Below are positions 33,490 through 41,947 of a stretch of 64,000 nucleotides of DNA, piece by piece (position 1 is the stretch's first letter; each line of letters begins with the position of its first letter). A program made the position numbers and the translations under genes. Below the pieces are notes generated by a model. It ran no database searches and was not told the origin of the DNA. It was given only the letters and a program-made list of their open reading frames with translations. This DNA is from Rhodosalinus halophilus (GTDB taxonomy: Bacteria > Pseudomonadota > Alphaproteobacteria > Rhodobacterales > Rhodobacteraceae), in contig NZ_QNTQ01000015.1 in the NCBI RefSeq assembly GCF_003298775.1, positions 84,297 through 148,296 of the forward strand. Reading direction: 5' to 3'.

Positions 33490-35120
33490 GGCGCACGGCG
33501 CTGCGTGTCAGCAGCCTCGCGCTGGCCGCGCTCCTTCTGCATCTCGTGCTGATCCAGCCCAACCATCCCGCGGCCGTCATCTGGCGCGCGCTGCTGCTCT
33601 TTCCGCTCGAACTTCCGGTGATCCTGGCGGCGCTCGTCGCGCTGCCGCCGGCGGCGGCGGTCACGCGCTACCTGCGGGCGGGTCTCGTGGGGCTGCTGAC
33701 GCTGCTCGCCGCGCTGAAGCTCGCCGATCTGGCGAGCCAGATGGCCTTCGCGCGCGGCGTCAATCCGCTGGTGGACTGGCCGCTGGCGATCGCCGGCTGG
33801 CGGCTGGCCTCGGGGGCGGTCGGACCCTGGCTCGCAGGGCTCGGCGGTCTCGCCCTGGTCGCGGCGCTGGCGGGGCTGGCGGCGGCGCTCTGGTGGGCGA
33901 CAGGCCGCTGGGCGGCGCTCGCGCTGCCCGGCCGGTGGCCGCTGCTGGCCGGAGGCGCGGCCGCCGCGGCGACAGTCGTCGCCGTGGCCGAAGCCGGGCA
34001 CTCCCTGGGCCAGTGGCGGTTGCCCGCGCAGCCGCCGGGCGCGGCCTTCACCGCCCGCGTGGGCGCCGAGACCGTCGCGCGCACGCTCGCGGCCCGCGCC
34101 GATCTCGCCGCCTTCCGCACCGCTGCGCGGCGCGATCCCTACGCCGGCGCGGGGCCGTTGCTCGACGCGATCGGCACGGATGTCTTCGTCGTCTTCATCG
34201 AGAGCTACGGGCGCGCGAGCCTGGAGCAACCGCTTTATGCGGGCACGCACCGCAAGACGCTGCAAGAGGCGCAGGCGCGGCTCGAATCGCGTGGTTTCGC
34301 CATGCGGTCCGGCTGGCTCGAGGCGCCCACGGCGGGCGGGCGCAGCTGGCTGTCGCATCTCACCCTCTCCACCGGGCTGCGCATCAGTGACCAGACCCGC
34401 CATTCCGCCGCGCTGGCGAGCGGACGACGCACGCTCTTCCATCTGGCGCAGGAGGCGGGCTTCCGCACCGCCGCCGTGATGCCCGCGATCACCCTCGCCT
34501 GGCCCGAGAGCGCGCGCATGGGTTTCGACGAGGCCCACGACGCCGCATCGCTGGACTATGCGGGGCAGCCGTTCAACTGGGTCACGATGCCTGACCAGTT
34601 CACGCTGGCTCGCGCGGAGAGGTTTTTCGAGGCCGAGGGTCCATGGTTCGCTCAGATCGCGCTGATCTCTTCGCACGCGCCCTGGGTGCCGGTGCCGGAG
34701 CTCGTGGACTGGGAGGAGGTGGGCGACGGCCGGATATTCGACCGCTGGGCCACCTCGGGCGATCCGCCTGAAGTCGTCTGGCGCGACGCGGACCGGATTC
34801 GTGCGCAATACCGCAAGGCGATCGATTACAGCCTGCGCACGGTGACGGACTGGGCCGCGCGGCAGGCCGGAGGCACGCCGCCCCTGATGCTCGTGCTCGG
34901 CGATCATCCGCCGGCCGGCTTCGTCGCGATGGACGATAGCCGGGCGGTGCCCGCGCATCTGATCGGGCCGCCGGACCTCGTCGCGCGCGCGGCGCGCTGG
35001 GGCTGGCGCGAGGGCCTTCTGCCCGACCAGGGGGCTCCGGCAGAGGGCATGGAGCGCTTCCGCGACCGATTTCTCGCCGCCTATTCGAGCGGCGGACGCG
35101 CGCGGCAGGCGAGCCGTTGA
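33486..35120 (+). CDS. Membrane-anchored sulfatase/LTA-synthase-fold protein
   Basis: This 544-residue protein has four to five N-terminal transmembrane helices (residues 1-165) and a periplasmic alkaline-phosphatase-superfamily domain. Metal-site motifs are DVFVVFIESYGR (metal Asp/Glu strand) and AGGRSWLSHLTLSTG, where the nucleophile Ser/Thr normally lies. ISSHAPWVP and VLGDHPPAGF complete the site. The layout is that of LtaS/OpgB/EptA-type enzymes, which transfer phosphoglycerol or phosphoethanolamine from lipids. Coupled to a CDP-alcohol phosphatidyltransferase and next to opgGH, decoration of periplasmic glucans is a reasonable guess. Confidence 0.85.
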   Translation: MRRTALRVSSLALAALLLHLVLIQPNHPAAVIWRALLLFPLELPVILAALVALPPAAAVTRYLRAGLVGLLTLLAALKLADLASQMAFARGVNPLVDWPLAIAGWRLASGAVGPWLAGLGGLALVAALAGLAAALWWATGRWAALALPGRWPLLAGGAAAAATVVAVAEAGHSLGQWRLPAQPPGAAFTARVGAETVARTLAARADLAAFRTAARRDPYAGAGPLLDAIGTDVFVVFIESYGRASLEQPLYAGTHRKTLQEAQARLESRGFAMRSGWLEAPTAGGRSWLSHLTLSTGLRISDQTRHSAALASGRRTLFHLAQEAGFRTAAVMPAITLAWPESARMGFDEAHDAASLDYAGQPFNWVTMPDQFTLARAERFFEAEGPWFAQIALISSHAPWVPVPELVDWEEVGDGRIFDRWATSGDPPEVVWRDADRIRAQYRKAIDYSLRTVTDWAARQAGGTPPLMLVLGDHPPAGFVAMDDSRAVPAHLIGPPDLVARAARWGWREGLLPDQGAPAEGMERFRDRFLAAYSSGGRARQASR

Positions 35121-35206
35121 AGCGGGCCGCTTCGCCGCACGGCTTGATCGGCGCGCCGAGGGCTCTAGGCTGGACATGTCAGGCGCAGGACAGGACGGCA
35201 AACCCG

Positions 35207-36214
35207 ATGACCGACAGACATCTCTCCCTCAGTCGCCGCCGGGTGCTGGCGCTTGGCGGCGCGGCGACCGGGGCCGCCGCGCTCGGTCTTCCCGCACGGC
35301 TCGCCGCGCATGACGGCACGCCGGTGACGCTGCAGCTCTCGTGGCTGCACTCGGTGCAGTTCGCAGGCTCCTACATCGCCAAGGCGCGCGGCATCTGGCA
35401 CGGCGAGGGACTGGATGTCTCGCTCGCGCCCGGCGGGCCCAATGCGCCGGTCGAGCCGCCGGTGGTCTCTGGCCGGGCGCTGGTGGGCGTCTCGGCGGCG
35501 GATTACACCGCGGCGGCGGTGGCGCAGGGCGCGCCCTTCCGCATCATCGGCGTGGCGATGCAGAAGAACCCCTTCGCCATCGCCTCGCTTCCCGCCAACC
35601 CGGTGAACGCGCCCGCCGACATGATGGGCAAGCGGATCGGAATGGCGCTGGCCAACATGCCGGTGCTCGAGGCGCTCTGCACCCTCAACGATGTGGATAT
35701 CGACCGTATCGAGATCGTGCCCACGCAGTATTCCGCCGCGCCGCTGCTCGCGGGCGAGGTGGACTGCCTGCTGTGCTGGGCGACCGACCTGCCCGTGGCG
35801 ATGGCGGTGCAGGGGGTGGAGAGCGTGACCATGCTGATGGCCGATCACGGCTATGCGCTGCATTCGCAGACCTACATCGCCACCGACGAGAGCCTGCGCG
35901 AACGTCGCGCGCAGCTCGTGGGCCTGCTGCGGGGCGAGGCGATGGGGTGGGAGGCCTATCGCGCCGACCTCGACGCCGCGGTGGACCTGACGCTCGAGAT
36001 GTTCCCCGACGCCGGCCTCGACCCGGAGGCCCAGCGCCTTCAGGCCGAGCGGCAGGTGCCGCTGATGTTTTCCGAGCTGACCGACGCGCATGGCTTCGGC
36101 TGGTTTACAGAAGAGACCGTGGCGCGCAACATCGAGACGCTGGCGGTGCTCGGCCGCGACGTCTCGGCCGACCTTTGGGATCGGTCCATTCTCGAGGAGG
36201 TCCATGCCGGCTGA
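35207..36214 (+). CDS. ABC transporter substrate-binding protein, NMT1/THI5-like
   Basis: This is a periplasmic receptor of 335 residues. The twin-arginine-like signal SRRRVLALGGAATGAAALG is followed by AARLAAHDG near residue 40. The NMT1 domain begins VTLQLSWLHSVQFAGSYIAK and has GVSAADYTAAAVAQGAP plus CLLCWATDLPVAM. Members bind thiamine-precursor pyrimidines, riboflavin, nitrate, taurine or aromatic sulfonates. I choose ATG 35207 because the signal peptide starts there. It overlaps the ATPase gene by 11 bases. Confidence 0.9.
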   Translation: MTDRHLSLSRRRVLALGGAATGAAALGLPARLAAHDGTPVTLQLSWLHSVQFAGSYIAKARGIWHGEGLDVSLAPGGPNAPVEPPVVSGRALVGVSAADYTAAAVAQGAPFRIIGVAMQKNPFAIASLPANPVNAPADMMGKRIGMALANMPVLEALCTLNDVDIDRIEIVPTQYSAAPLLAGEVDCLLCWATDLPVAMAVQGVESVTMLMADHGYALHSQTYIATDESLRERRAQLVGLLRGEAMGWEAYRADLDAAVDLTLEMFPDAGLDPEAQRLQAERQVPLMFSELTDAHGFGWFTEETVARNIETLAVLGRDVSADLWDRSILEEVHAG

Positions 36215-37013
36215 ACCCGGCCCGCCCGGGATACGCTGCGAGGGGATCGCCAAGCGCTTCGAGGGGCCGGCCGGCACGCTCGAGGCGGTCGCGCCGCTCG
36301 ACCTCGACTTCGCGGGCGGCCGCACCACGGCGCTCGTCGGGCCGTCGGGCTGCGGCAAGTCCACGCTCCTGCGGATGATCGCGGGGCTCGAGGCGCCCAG
36401 CGCGGGCACCGTGCGGATCGGCGGCGAGACGCCGGCCGAAGTGCGGACGCGCGCGGGGCTCGCGGTGGGGTTCCAGGATCCATCGTTGCTGCCCTGGCGC
36501 ACGGTGCAGGGCAACGTGGCGCTCGCGCTGAAGCTCGCGCGCCGCCGCGCCGACCCGAAGGCCATCGAGCGGCTTCTCACGCTGGTCGGGCTGGAAGGTT
36601 TCGGCACGACGCGGCCCGGCGCGCTCTCTGGCGGGATGCGCCAGCGGGCGGCGATCGCGCGGTGCCTGGTGACCGAGCCCGAGCTTCTGCTGCTCGACGA
36701 ACCCTTCGGCGCGGTGGACGAGCTCACGCGCCGACAGCTCGCGCACGATCTGCCCCGACTCTGGGAGGCGCGCGGGACGACCACGCTTTTCGTCACCCAT
36801 TCCGTCACGGAGGCGGTGCTGATTTCCGACCGCGTCCTCGTGCTCTCGCCGCGTCCCGCGCGCGTGGTGGCGGATATCCCCGTCACGCTCGAGCGCCCGC
36901 GCGCCGAGGGGGTGGAGCTGACACCGGCCTTCGCCGAACTGGCCGAAGCCGTTTCCGCCGCGCTCGCCCGCGGCGCCGCCGAGGCGGGGCCGAAAGGCCT
37001 GGCCGCGCAATGA
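36204..37013 (+). CDS. ABC transporter ATP-binding protein (nitrate/sulfonate/thiamine-precursor class)
   Basis: This is an ATPase of 269 residues. Walker A is VGPSGCGKSTLLRMI, the Q-loop FQDPSLLPWRTV, the signature ALSGGMRQRAAIAR, Walker B LLLLDEPFGAVDELTR, and the H-loop LFVTHSVTEAV. The Q-loop and D-loop wording is typical of the SsuB/TauB/ThiZ group. The start at 36204 (GAGGAGGTCC upstream) lies inside the end of the binding protein gene. Confidence 0.92.
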   Translation: MPAEPGPPGIRCEGIAKRFEGPAGTLEAVAPLDLDFAGGRTTALVGPSGCGKSTLLRMIAGLEAPSAGTVRIGGETPAEVRTRAGLAVGFQDPSLLPWRTVQGNVALALKLARRRADPKAIERLLTLVGLEGFGTTRPGALSGGMRQRAAIARCLVTEPELLLLDEPFGAVDELTRRQLAHDLPRLWEARGTTTLFVTHSVTEAVLISDRVLVLSPRPARVVADIPVTLERPRAEGVELTPAFAELAEAVSAALARGAAEAGPKGLAAQ

Positions 37014-37104
37014 GGCGGCGCGCGTCCGCGACGGGCCGCGCGCGCCTCCGGGATTGTCGCCGCGCAGCAGGTGCGCCGGGGCCGCCCGGCGCAGGGCGGT
37101 GGCG

Positions 37105-38688
37105 GTGAGCACGGCGGAAAGCCTTCCGGCATTGCGCCGCCTGCCCGCGCTCGGCGCGCCGTTCGCCGCGGGGCTGGTGCTGATCCTTCTCTGGGAGGGG
37201 CTGGCGCGGCTGCCGGGCGCCGAGGTGCTGCTGGCGGGGCCTTGGGACGTGGCGCTCTGGTTGCGCGAGAACGCGGGCCTGATGGGCCGCGCGCTGGCCG
37301 TCACCGGCGCGGAAGCGGCGGCGGGCTTCGTCCTGGGCAATCTTGCGGCCGTGGCGCTGGCGCTGCTCGCCTTCGCCCTGCCGCGCGCCGAGCGGCTGAT
37401 CGCGGCGCTGGCGCTGCTGGTTTTCTGCCTGCCGCTGGTGGCGACGGGACCGATTCTGCGGGTGCTCTACGGCCCGGGCCCCGGGCCGCAGATCACGCTC
37501 GCCGCGCTCGCCGTCTATTACACGACCTTCGTGCCGCTTCTGGTGGGACTTCGGGCCGCGCCGGCCACCTGGTTCGACATGGTGGCGAGCTACGGCCGGG
37601 GTCATGTGGCGGCGCTGATCCATGTCCGTCTCTTCGCCGCGCTGCCCTATCTGGTCGCGGGCCTCCAGATCGCCGCGCCGGCGGCCTTCCTCGGCGCGAT
37701 GGTGGGCGAGTTCACCGGGGCGGAGCGGGGGATGGGGGTGCTCACCATCCGCGCGCTGCGCGCCCTCGACGTCGAGGCGACCTGGGCGCTCGCCACGGTC
37801 GCGGCCCTGGTGTCGATCGCCGTCTATGCAGCGATCGGCCGGGCCGGCCGGCGGCTTCTGAACGCGCCGCCGCCCGTGCTGCTCGCGCCGCCCTCGGCCG
37901 CGCGCGGGCCGTCGCCCGGAAGGCTGCTTCTGCGCGCGGGGCTCGCCGGGGCCGTGGCGCTGGCGCTCTGGTGGGGCGCGATGGAGGCTTTCGACCTCAA
38001 CCGCTTCTTCGCCAAGCGGCCGGGGGACGTCTGGGCCTTTCTCGTCACGCGGCCGGAAGCCGGCGCGCATCGCGCAGAACTCTTCGGCGCGCTGGGCGAG
38101 ACGCTGGCGCTGGCGGTGCCCGGCTATCTCGCCGGGCTCGCGCTGGGCGCCGCGCTGGCCGTCGGCCTCACCCTCGCGCCGCGCGCGGCCAGCCTGGCGA
38201 TGCCGGTTGCGGTGACGCTGCGCGCGGTGCCGATCGTGACCACCGCGCCGCTCATCGTCCTTCTCATGGGGCGCGGCCCGGCGGGCACCATCGCGCTTGT
38301 CGCCGTCATGATCTTCTTTCCGGTCTTCGTGGCCTGCCTGCACGGCCTCGCCCGCGCGCCGGGGCAGGTGCTGGACGTCTTCGACAGCTACGCGGCCGGG
38401 CCTGTGCAGCGCCTCCTGCACGCGCAGCTTCCCGCGATGCTGCCGGCCTTTTTCGCCTCTGCGCGCATGTCGCTGCCCGCCGCGATGCTGGCTGTGACGG
38501 TGGTGGAGTGGCTGGCCACGGGCCGCGGGGTGGGCGCGCTGATGGCGCTTTCGGCCTCGCTGTCGGACTACGCGATGCTGTGGAGCGCGGTGGTGGTCGT
38601 CGCGCTGGCCACGGTCGCGGGTCATGCGCTGCTCGGTGCGGCCGAGGGCCGCGTGCTGGCGCGCTACGCGGGCGAGCAACTGCGATGA
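37105..38688 (+). CDS. Two-domain ABC permease (fused tandem BPD_transp_1)
   Basis: This is a single chain of about 527 residues with two permease halves in tandem, about twice the usual 250. Each half has its own coupling loop: SYGRGHVAALIHVRLFAALPYL near residue 170 and SYAAGPVQRLLHAQLPAMLPAF near 430. In this SsuC/TauC family such proteins normally homodimerise, so the fusion supplies both halves in one polypeptide. I use the GTG at 37105; GTG 37099 or TTG 37054 are possible, leaving the N-terminus uncertain by 2-17 residues. It overlaps the glycosyltransferase gene by ATGA. Confidence 0.88.
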   Translation: MSTAESLPALRRLPALGAPFAAGLVLILLWEGLARLPGAEVLLAGPWDVALWLRENAGLMGRALAVTGAEAAAGFVLGNLAAVALALLAFALPRAERLIAALALLVFCLPLVATGPILRVLYGPGPGPQITLAALAVYYTTFVPLLVGLRAAPATWFDMVASYGRGHVAALIHVRLFAALPYLVAGLQIAAPAAFLGAMVGEFTGAERGMGVLTIRALRALDVEATWALATVAALVSIAVYAAIGRAGRRLLNAPPPVLLAPPSAARGPSPGRLLLRAGLAGAVALALWWGAMEAFDLNRFFAKRPGDVWAFLVTRPEAGAHRAELFGALGETLALAVPGYLAGLALGAALAVGLTLAPRAASLAMPVAVTLRAVPIVTTAPLIVLLMGRGPAGTIALVAVMIFFPVFVACLHGLARAPGQVLDVFDSYAAGPVQRLLHAQLPAMLPAFFASARMSLPAAMLAVTVVEWLATGRGVGALMALSASLSDYAMLWSAVVVVALATVAGHALLGAAEGRVLARYAGEQLR

Positions 38689-39737
38689 CGCGCGTGCCCG
38701 CCGCCTTCGCCATTCCGGGCGACATCGCGACCGTCACCGGCGGCTTCATCTACGAGCGGCGGTTGCTCGAGGGGCTGCGCGCCGAGGGGCGCGAGGTCGC
38801 GCACCTGCGGCTCGGCGCAGGCTTTCCGGAGCCCACGCCCGCGGAGATGGCCGACGCGGTCGCCCAGATGGCCGCCGTTGCGCCCGATGTGCCGCTCATC
38901 GTCGACGGGCTGGTGTTCGGCGCGGTGGAGACGGCCGGTCTGTCCACGGTGCGCGCGCCGGTCGTCGCGATGATCCATCATCCGCTGGCGCTCGAGGCGG
39001 GACTCGACGCGGCGCGGCGCCGACTGCTCTTCGCGCGCGAGCGCGACAACCTGGCGCTGGCCGCGCATGTCGTCGTCAACAGCGCTCACACGGCCGAGGT
39101 TCTGGTGCGCGACTACGGCGTGCCGCCGGTGCGGATCTCGCAGGCGCCGCCGGGGGTGGACCGGCCCGACGGGCCTGCCGTGCCGTCCGTGCCGCCCCTC
39201 GTTCTCTCGGTCGGCATCCGGCATCCGCGCAAGGGCCACGACGTGCTGCTCCAGGCGCTGGTGCGGATCGGCGATCTCGACTGGCAGGCGGTGGTCGTGG
39301 GCAGCGACTATCACGCCGGGCACGCCGCCGAACTCGACGCGCTGCGCAGGGCGCTGGGCCTCGAGGCGCGGGTGCAGTTCGCCGGGCTGGTGCCCGAGGC
39401 CGAGCTTGGCCGCCTCTACCGCGCGGCCACCGTCTTCGCCCTGGCCTCGCGCTATGAGGGCTACGGCATGGCCTTCGCCGAGGCGCTGGTTCACGGCCTG
39501 CCGGTCGTCGCCTGCCGCGCCGGCGCCGTGCCCGACACCGTGCCGGAAACCGCAGGCCTTCTGGTGCCGCCCGAGGATCCGGGCGCCTTCGCCGCCGCCC
39601 TGCGCGCCCTGATCGAGGACGAAGGGCGTCGCGCCACCTTCGCCCGCGGGGCGGCGCAGGCGGGCGCCAGGCTGCCGCATTGGTCCGACACGGTGGCGGT
39701 GATGAGCGCCGTGCTCGACCGCCTGGCGGCCCGCTGA
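38685..39737 (+). CDS. Glycosyltransferase family 4 protein
   Basis: This is a retaining GT-B glycosyltransferase of 350 residues. The N-terminal domain opens AFAIPGDIATVTGGFIYERR with the glycine loop. The C-terminal donor domain has LVLSVGIRHPRKGHDVLLQA, FAGLVPEAELGRLYRAA and the SRYEGYGMAFAEALVHGLPVV signature with the ExxxxxxxE donor motif. It is coupled by ATGA to the ABC permease and ends four bases from the convergent IclR gene. No sugar substrate can be assigned, and its link to a small-molecule importer is unusual. Confidence 0.9.
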   Translation: MTRVPAAFAIPGDIATVTGGFIYERRLLEGLRAEGREVAHLRLGAGFPEPTPAEMADAVAQMAAVAPDVPLIVDGLVFGAVETAGLSTVRAPVVAMIHHPLALEAGLDAARRRLLFARERDNLALAAHVVVNSAHTAEVLVRDYGVPPVRISQAPPGVDRPDGPAVPSVPPLVLSVGIRHPRKGHDVLLQALVRIGDLDWQAVVVGSDYHAGHAAELDALRRALGLEARVQFAGLVPEAELGRLYRAATVFALASRYEGYGMAFAEALVHGLPVVACRAGAVPDTVPETAGLLVPPEDPGAFAAALRALIEDEGRRATFARGAAQAGARLPHWSDTVAVMSAVLDRLAAR

Positions 39738-39741
39738 CCCC

Positions 39742-40512
39742 TCAGAGCAGCCCGCGGAGCGCGGCCGCGCATTTCTGCAGCGTCGCCTCGACCTGCTCGG
39801 GAAAGCCCGGCTCGGTGTAGAGCGCGCTTTCGGAGGAATGCCCGATCGCCGCGAGTTCGCCCCCGTCGCAGCGGAAGCCCAGCGACGTGGCCGTTACGCC
39901 CGGCTCGAACTCCCCTGACGCGCGCACCGGCGTGCCCGCCGGGACGGCACCGATCAGCTGCGCGAGCCGCCCGCGGTCGGTGACGCTGCGCTCGGTCCAG
40001 GCGGTGAGCGGTGCTTCGGCGATCAGCGCCGCGCGGGTGGCTGGCTCCTCGACCGTGAGCAGGGCCCGCCCCAGCGAGGTGGAGAGCAGCGGCAGGCGGC
40101 TGCCCACGGTGAATCCCAGCCGCGGCATGACGCCCTCGCTGCCGGCATGGGCGACGTAGATCGCGTCGAAGCCGTCGCGCATCGCCAGCATCAGCGGCTG
40201 TCCCAGCTGCGTGGCGAAGCCCTCGAGCACCGGCTGCACGGCGAGGCCGAAGCGCCGGCCCTGAAGGAATCCGCCGGCCAGGACGAGGATCCGCGGCGAG
40301 AGCGAATAGCTGCGCCCCCTCTGGCGGACGTAGCCCAGACGCACCAGCGTCAGCACCAGCCGCCGCGCCACGGCACGGTCGAGGTCGCAGCGTCGCGCGA
40401 TCTCGGGGATCGTGAGGGTGACGGAGGTCGCGTCGAAGCACTTCAGCACCGCGAGCCCCTTGGCGAAGGTCAGCGAGGTGTCGGAAAGCTGGATCTCGGG
40501 TGTCTCTGGCAT
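39742..40512 (-). CDS. IclR-family transcriptional regulator
   Basis: This 256-residue regulator has an N-terminal winged helix (residues 15-75, TIPEIARRCDLDRAVARRLVLTLVRLGYV) and a C-terminal IclR effector domain (FGLAVQPVLEGFATQLGQP ... STSLGRALLTVEEPATRAAL). The PcaR/PobR/CatR-type relatives control aromatic catabolism. It is divergent from the Rieske-oxygenase/GS-like pair, whose promoter has a strong dyad at 40584-40598, and is its likely regulator. Confidence 0.93.
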   Translation of the reverse strand: MPETPEIQLSDTSLTFAKGLAVLKCFDATSVTLTIPEIARRCDLDRAVARRLVLTLVRLGYVRQRGRSYSLSPRILVLAGGFLQGRRFGLAVQPVLEGFATQLGQPLMLAMRDGFDAIYVAHAGSEGVMPRLGFTVGSRLPLLSTSLGRALLTVEEPATRAALIAEAPLTAWTERSVTDRGRLAQLIGAVPAGTPVRASGEFEPGVTATSLGFRCDGGELAAIGHSSESALYTEPGFPEQVEATLQKCAAALRGLL

Positions 40513-40583
40513 GTCGGCCTGTCCTGCCTCTGCTTGACACTCTAGCGCGGCCGGACCTAGCCTTGAAGCACTATGAATTTTTT

Positions 40584-40598
40584 GTGCGATTATCGCAC
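40584..40598. promoter_or_regulatory. Candidate IclR operator upstream of the Rieske oxygenase
   Basis: GTGCGATTATCGCAC is a perfect 7-base dyad around one T. It lies in an AT-rich patch 27 bases before the oxygenase start and 72 bases before the IclR start. Size and placement fit IclR-type operators, some of which regulate both divergent genes. Confidence 0.6.
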
Positions 40599-40624
40599 GT
40601 TGCAGGAGGCGAGGGGCACGGGAA

Positions 40625-41947
40625 ATGATCAGTCAGGAGCTCAACGACAGGATCACGCGGGTCGAGGACGGAACCGGGGCGGGCGCGGTGCTCCGCCTCT
40701 ACTGGCAGCCCGCCGCGCTCTCCGAGGAACTGGATACCGCGCGGCCCGTGGTGCCGGTGCGCCTGATGGGCGAGGATCTGGTGCTCTTCCGCGACAACTC
40801 GGGCGAACTCGGCCTGATCGGCCGGCACTGCCCGCACCGTGGCGCCGACCTCTGCTACGGCCGGCGCGAGGATGGCGGCCTGCGGTGCCCCTTCCACGGC
40901 TGGCACTTCGACCGCACGGGGCAATGCGTCGAGACGCCGGGCGAGCCGGACGGCTCGCGGCTGGCCGAGAACATCCGCACGACGGCCTATCCGGTGGTCG
41001 AGAAGAACGGCATCGTCTGGGCCTACATGGGGCCGGGCGAGCCGCCCGCCTTCCCCGATCTCGACTGCTTCCGCGCGCCCGAAAGCCACGTCTTCGCCTT
41101 CAAGGGGCTGTGGGAATGCAACTGGCTGCAGGCCATGGAGGTGGGTATCGACCCGGTGCACGCCTCCTTCCTGCACCGCTTCCTGCAGGACGAGGACCCG
41201 GCAGAGAGCTACGGCAAGCAGTTCCGCGACAAGGCGGGGCAGACCGACATGCCGATGACCCAGCTCCTGCGCGAATACCCCCGCCCCGAGATCCGCGTGG
41301 AAGAGACGGAGTATGGCCTGCGGCTCATCGCGCTGCGGCACATGGAGGACGGGCGCAGCCACGTGCGGGTCACGAACCAGGTCTTCCCCGAGGCGATCTG
41401 CATCCCGATCTCCAACGAGATGACGATCACGCAATGGCATGTACCCATCGATGACACCCATTGCTACTGGTATTCGATGTTCACCAGTTTCGGGAATCCT
41501 GTGAACAAGAGTCTGATGCGCGAGCAGCGGCTGAAGGAGCATCGCCTGCCCGACTACGCGCCGCTCAAGAACCGGCGCAACAACTACGGTTACGACCCCG
41601 ACGAACAGGCGCGCGAGACCTACACGGGCATGGGCCTCGACATCAACGTGCACGACCAGTGGGCGGTCGAGAGCATGGGCGCGATCCAGGACCGCACCAA
41701 GGAGCACCTGGGAAAGACCGACGTCGCCATCATCCGCTATCGCCGGATGCTGCGCGCGGCGATCGACAAGGTCGAGGCGGGTGACCTGGACACCCTGCCG
41801 CTGCGCGGTCCCGGAGCCGAAGCCGTGCAGGGGCCGGTGTCGATCGACGCGATCGGTCCGACGGAGCGCTGGGACGACCTCTGGCGCGAGGCCGATGCCC
41901 AGCGCCGCGCGCCCTGCGACTGGGCCGCGCCGCTCGCCGCGGAATGA
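40625..41947 (+). CDS. Rieske-type aromatic oxygenase (phthalate/vanillate oxygenase class, alpha only)
   Basis: This single-component terminal oxygenase has 440 residues. The Rieske ligands are C69/H71 in CPHRG and C88/H91 in CPFHGWHF. The iron site is IDPVHASFLHRF, with Asp 176, His 179 and His 184. Phthalate 4,5-dioxygenase and related enzymes have this alpha-only layout. No reductase gene is adjacent; the one at 4815 or a distant one could serve. It is coupled by ATGA to a GS-like ligase, a pairing that recalls aniline catabolism, where gamma-glutamylation precedes oxygenation. Confidence 0.93.
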   Translation: MISQELNDRITRVEDGTGAGAVLRLYWQPAALSEELDTARPVVPVRLMGEDLVLFRDNSGELGLIGRHCPHRGADLCYGRREDGGLRCPFHGWHFDRTGQCVETPGEPDGSRLAENIRTTAYPVVEKNGIVWAYMGPGEPPAFPDLDCFRAPESHVFAFKGLWECNWLQAMEVGIDPVHASFLHRFLQDEDPAESYGKQFRDKAGQTDMPMTQLLREYPRPEIRVEETEYGLRLIALRHMEDGRSHVRVTNQVFPEAICIPISNEMTITQWHVPIDDTHCYWYSMFTSFGNPVNKSLMREQRLKEHRLPDYAPLKNRRNNYGYDPDEQARETYTGMGLDINVHDQWAVESMGAIQDRTKEHLGKTDVAIIRYRRMLRAAIDKVEAGDLDTLPLRGPGAEAVQGPVSIDAIGPTERWDDLWREADAQRRAPCDWAAPLAAE

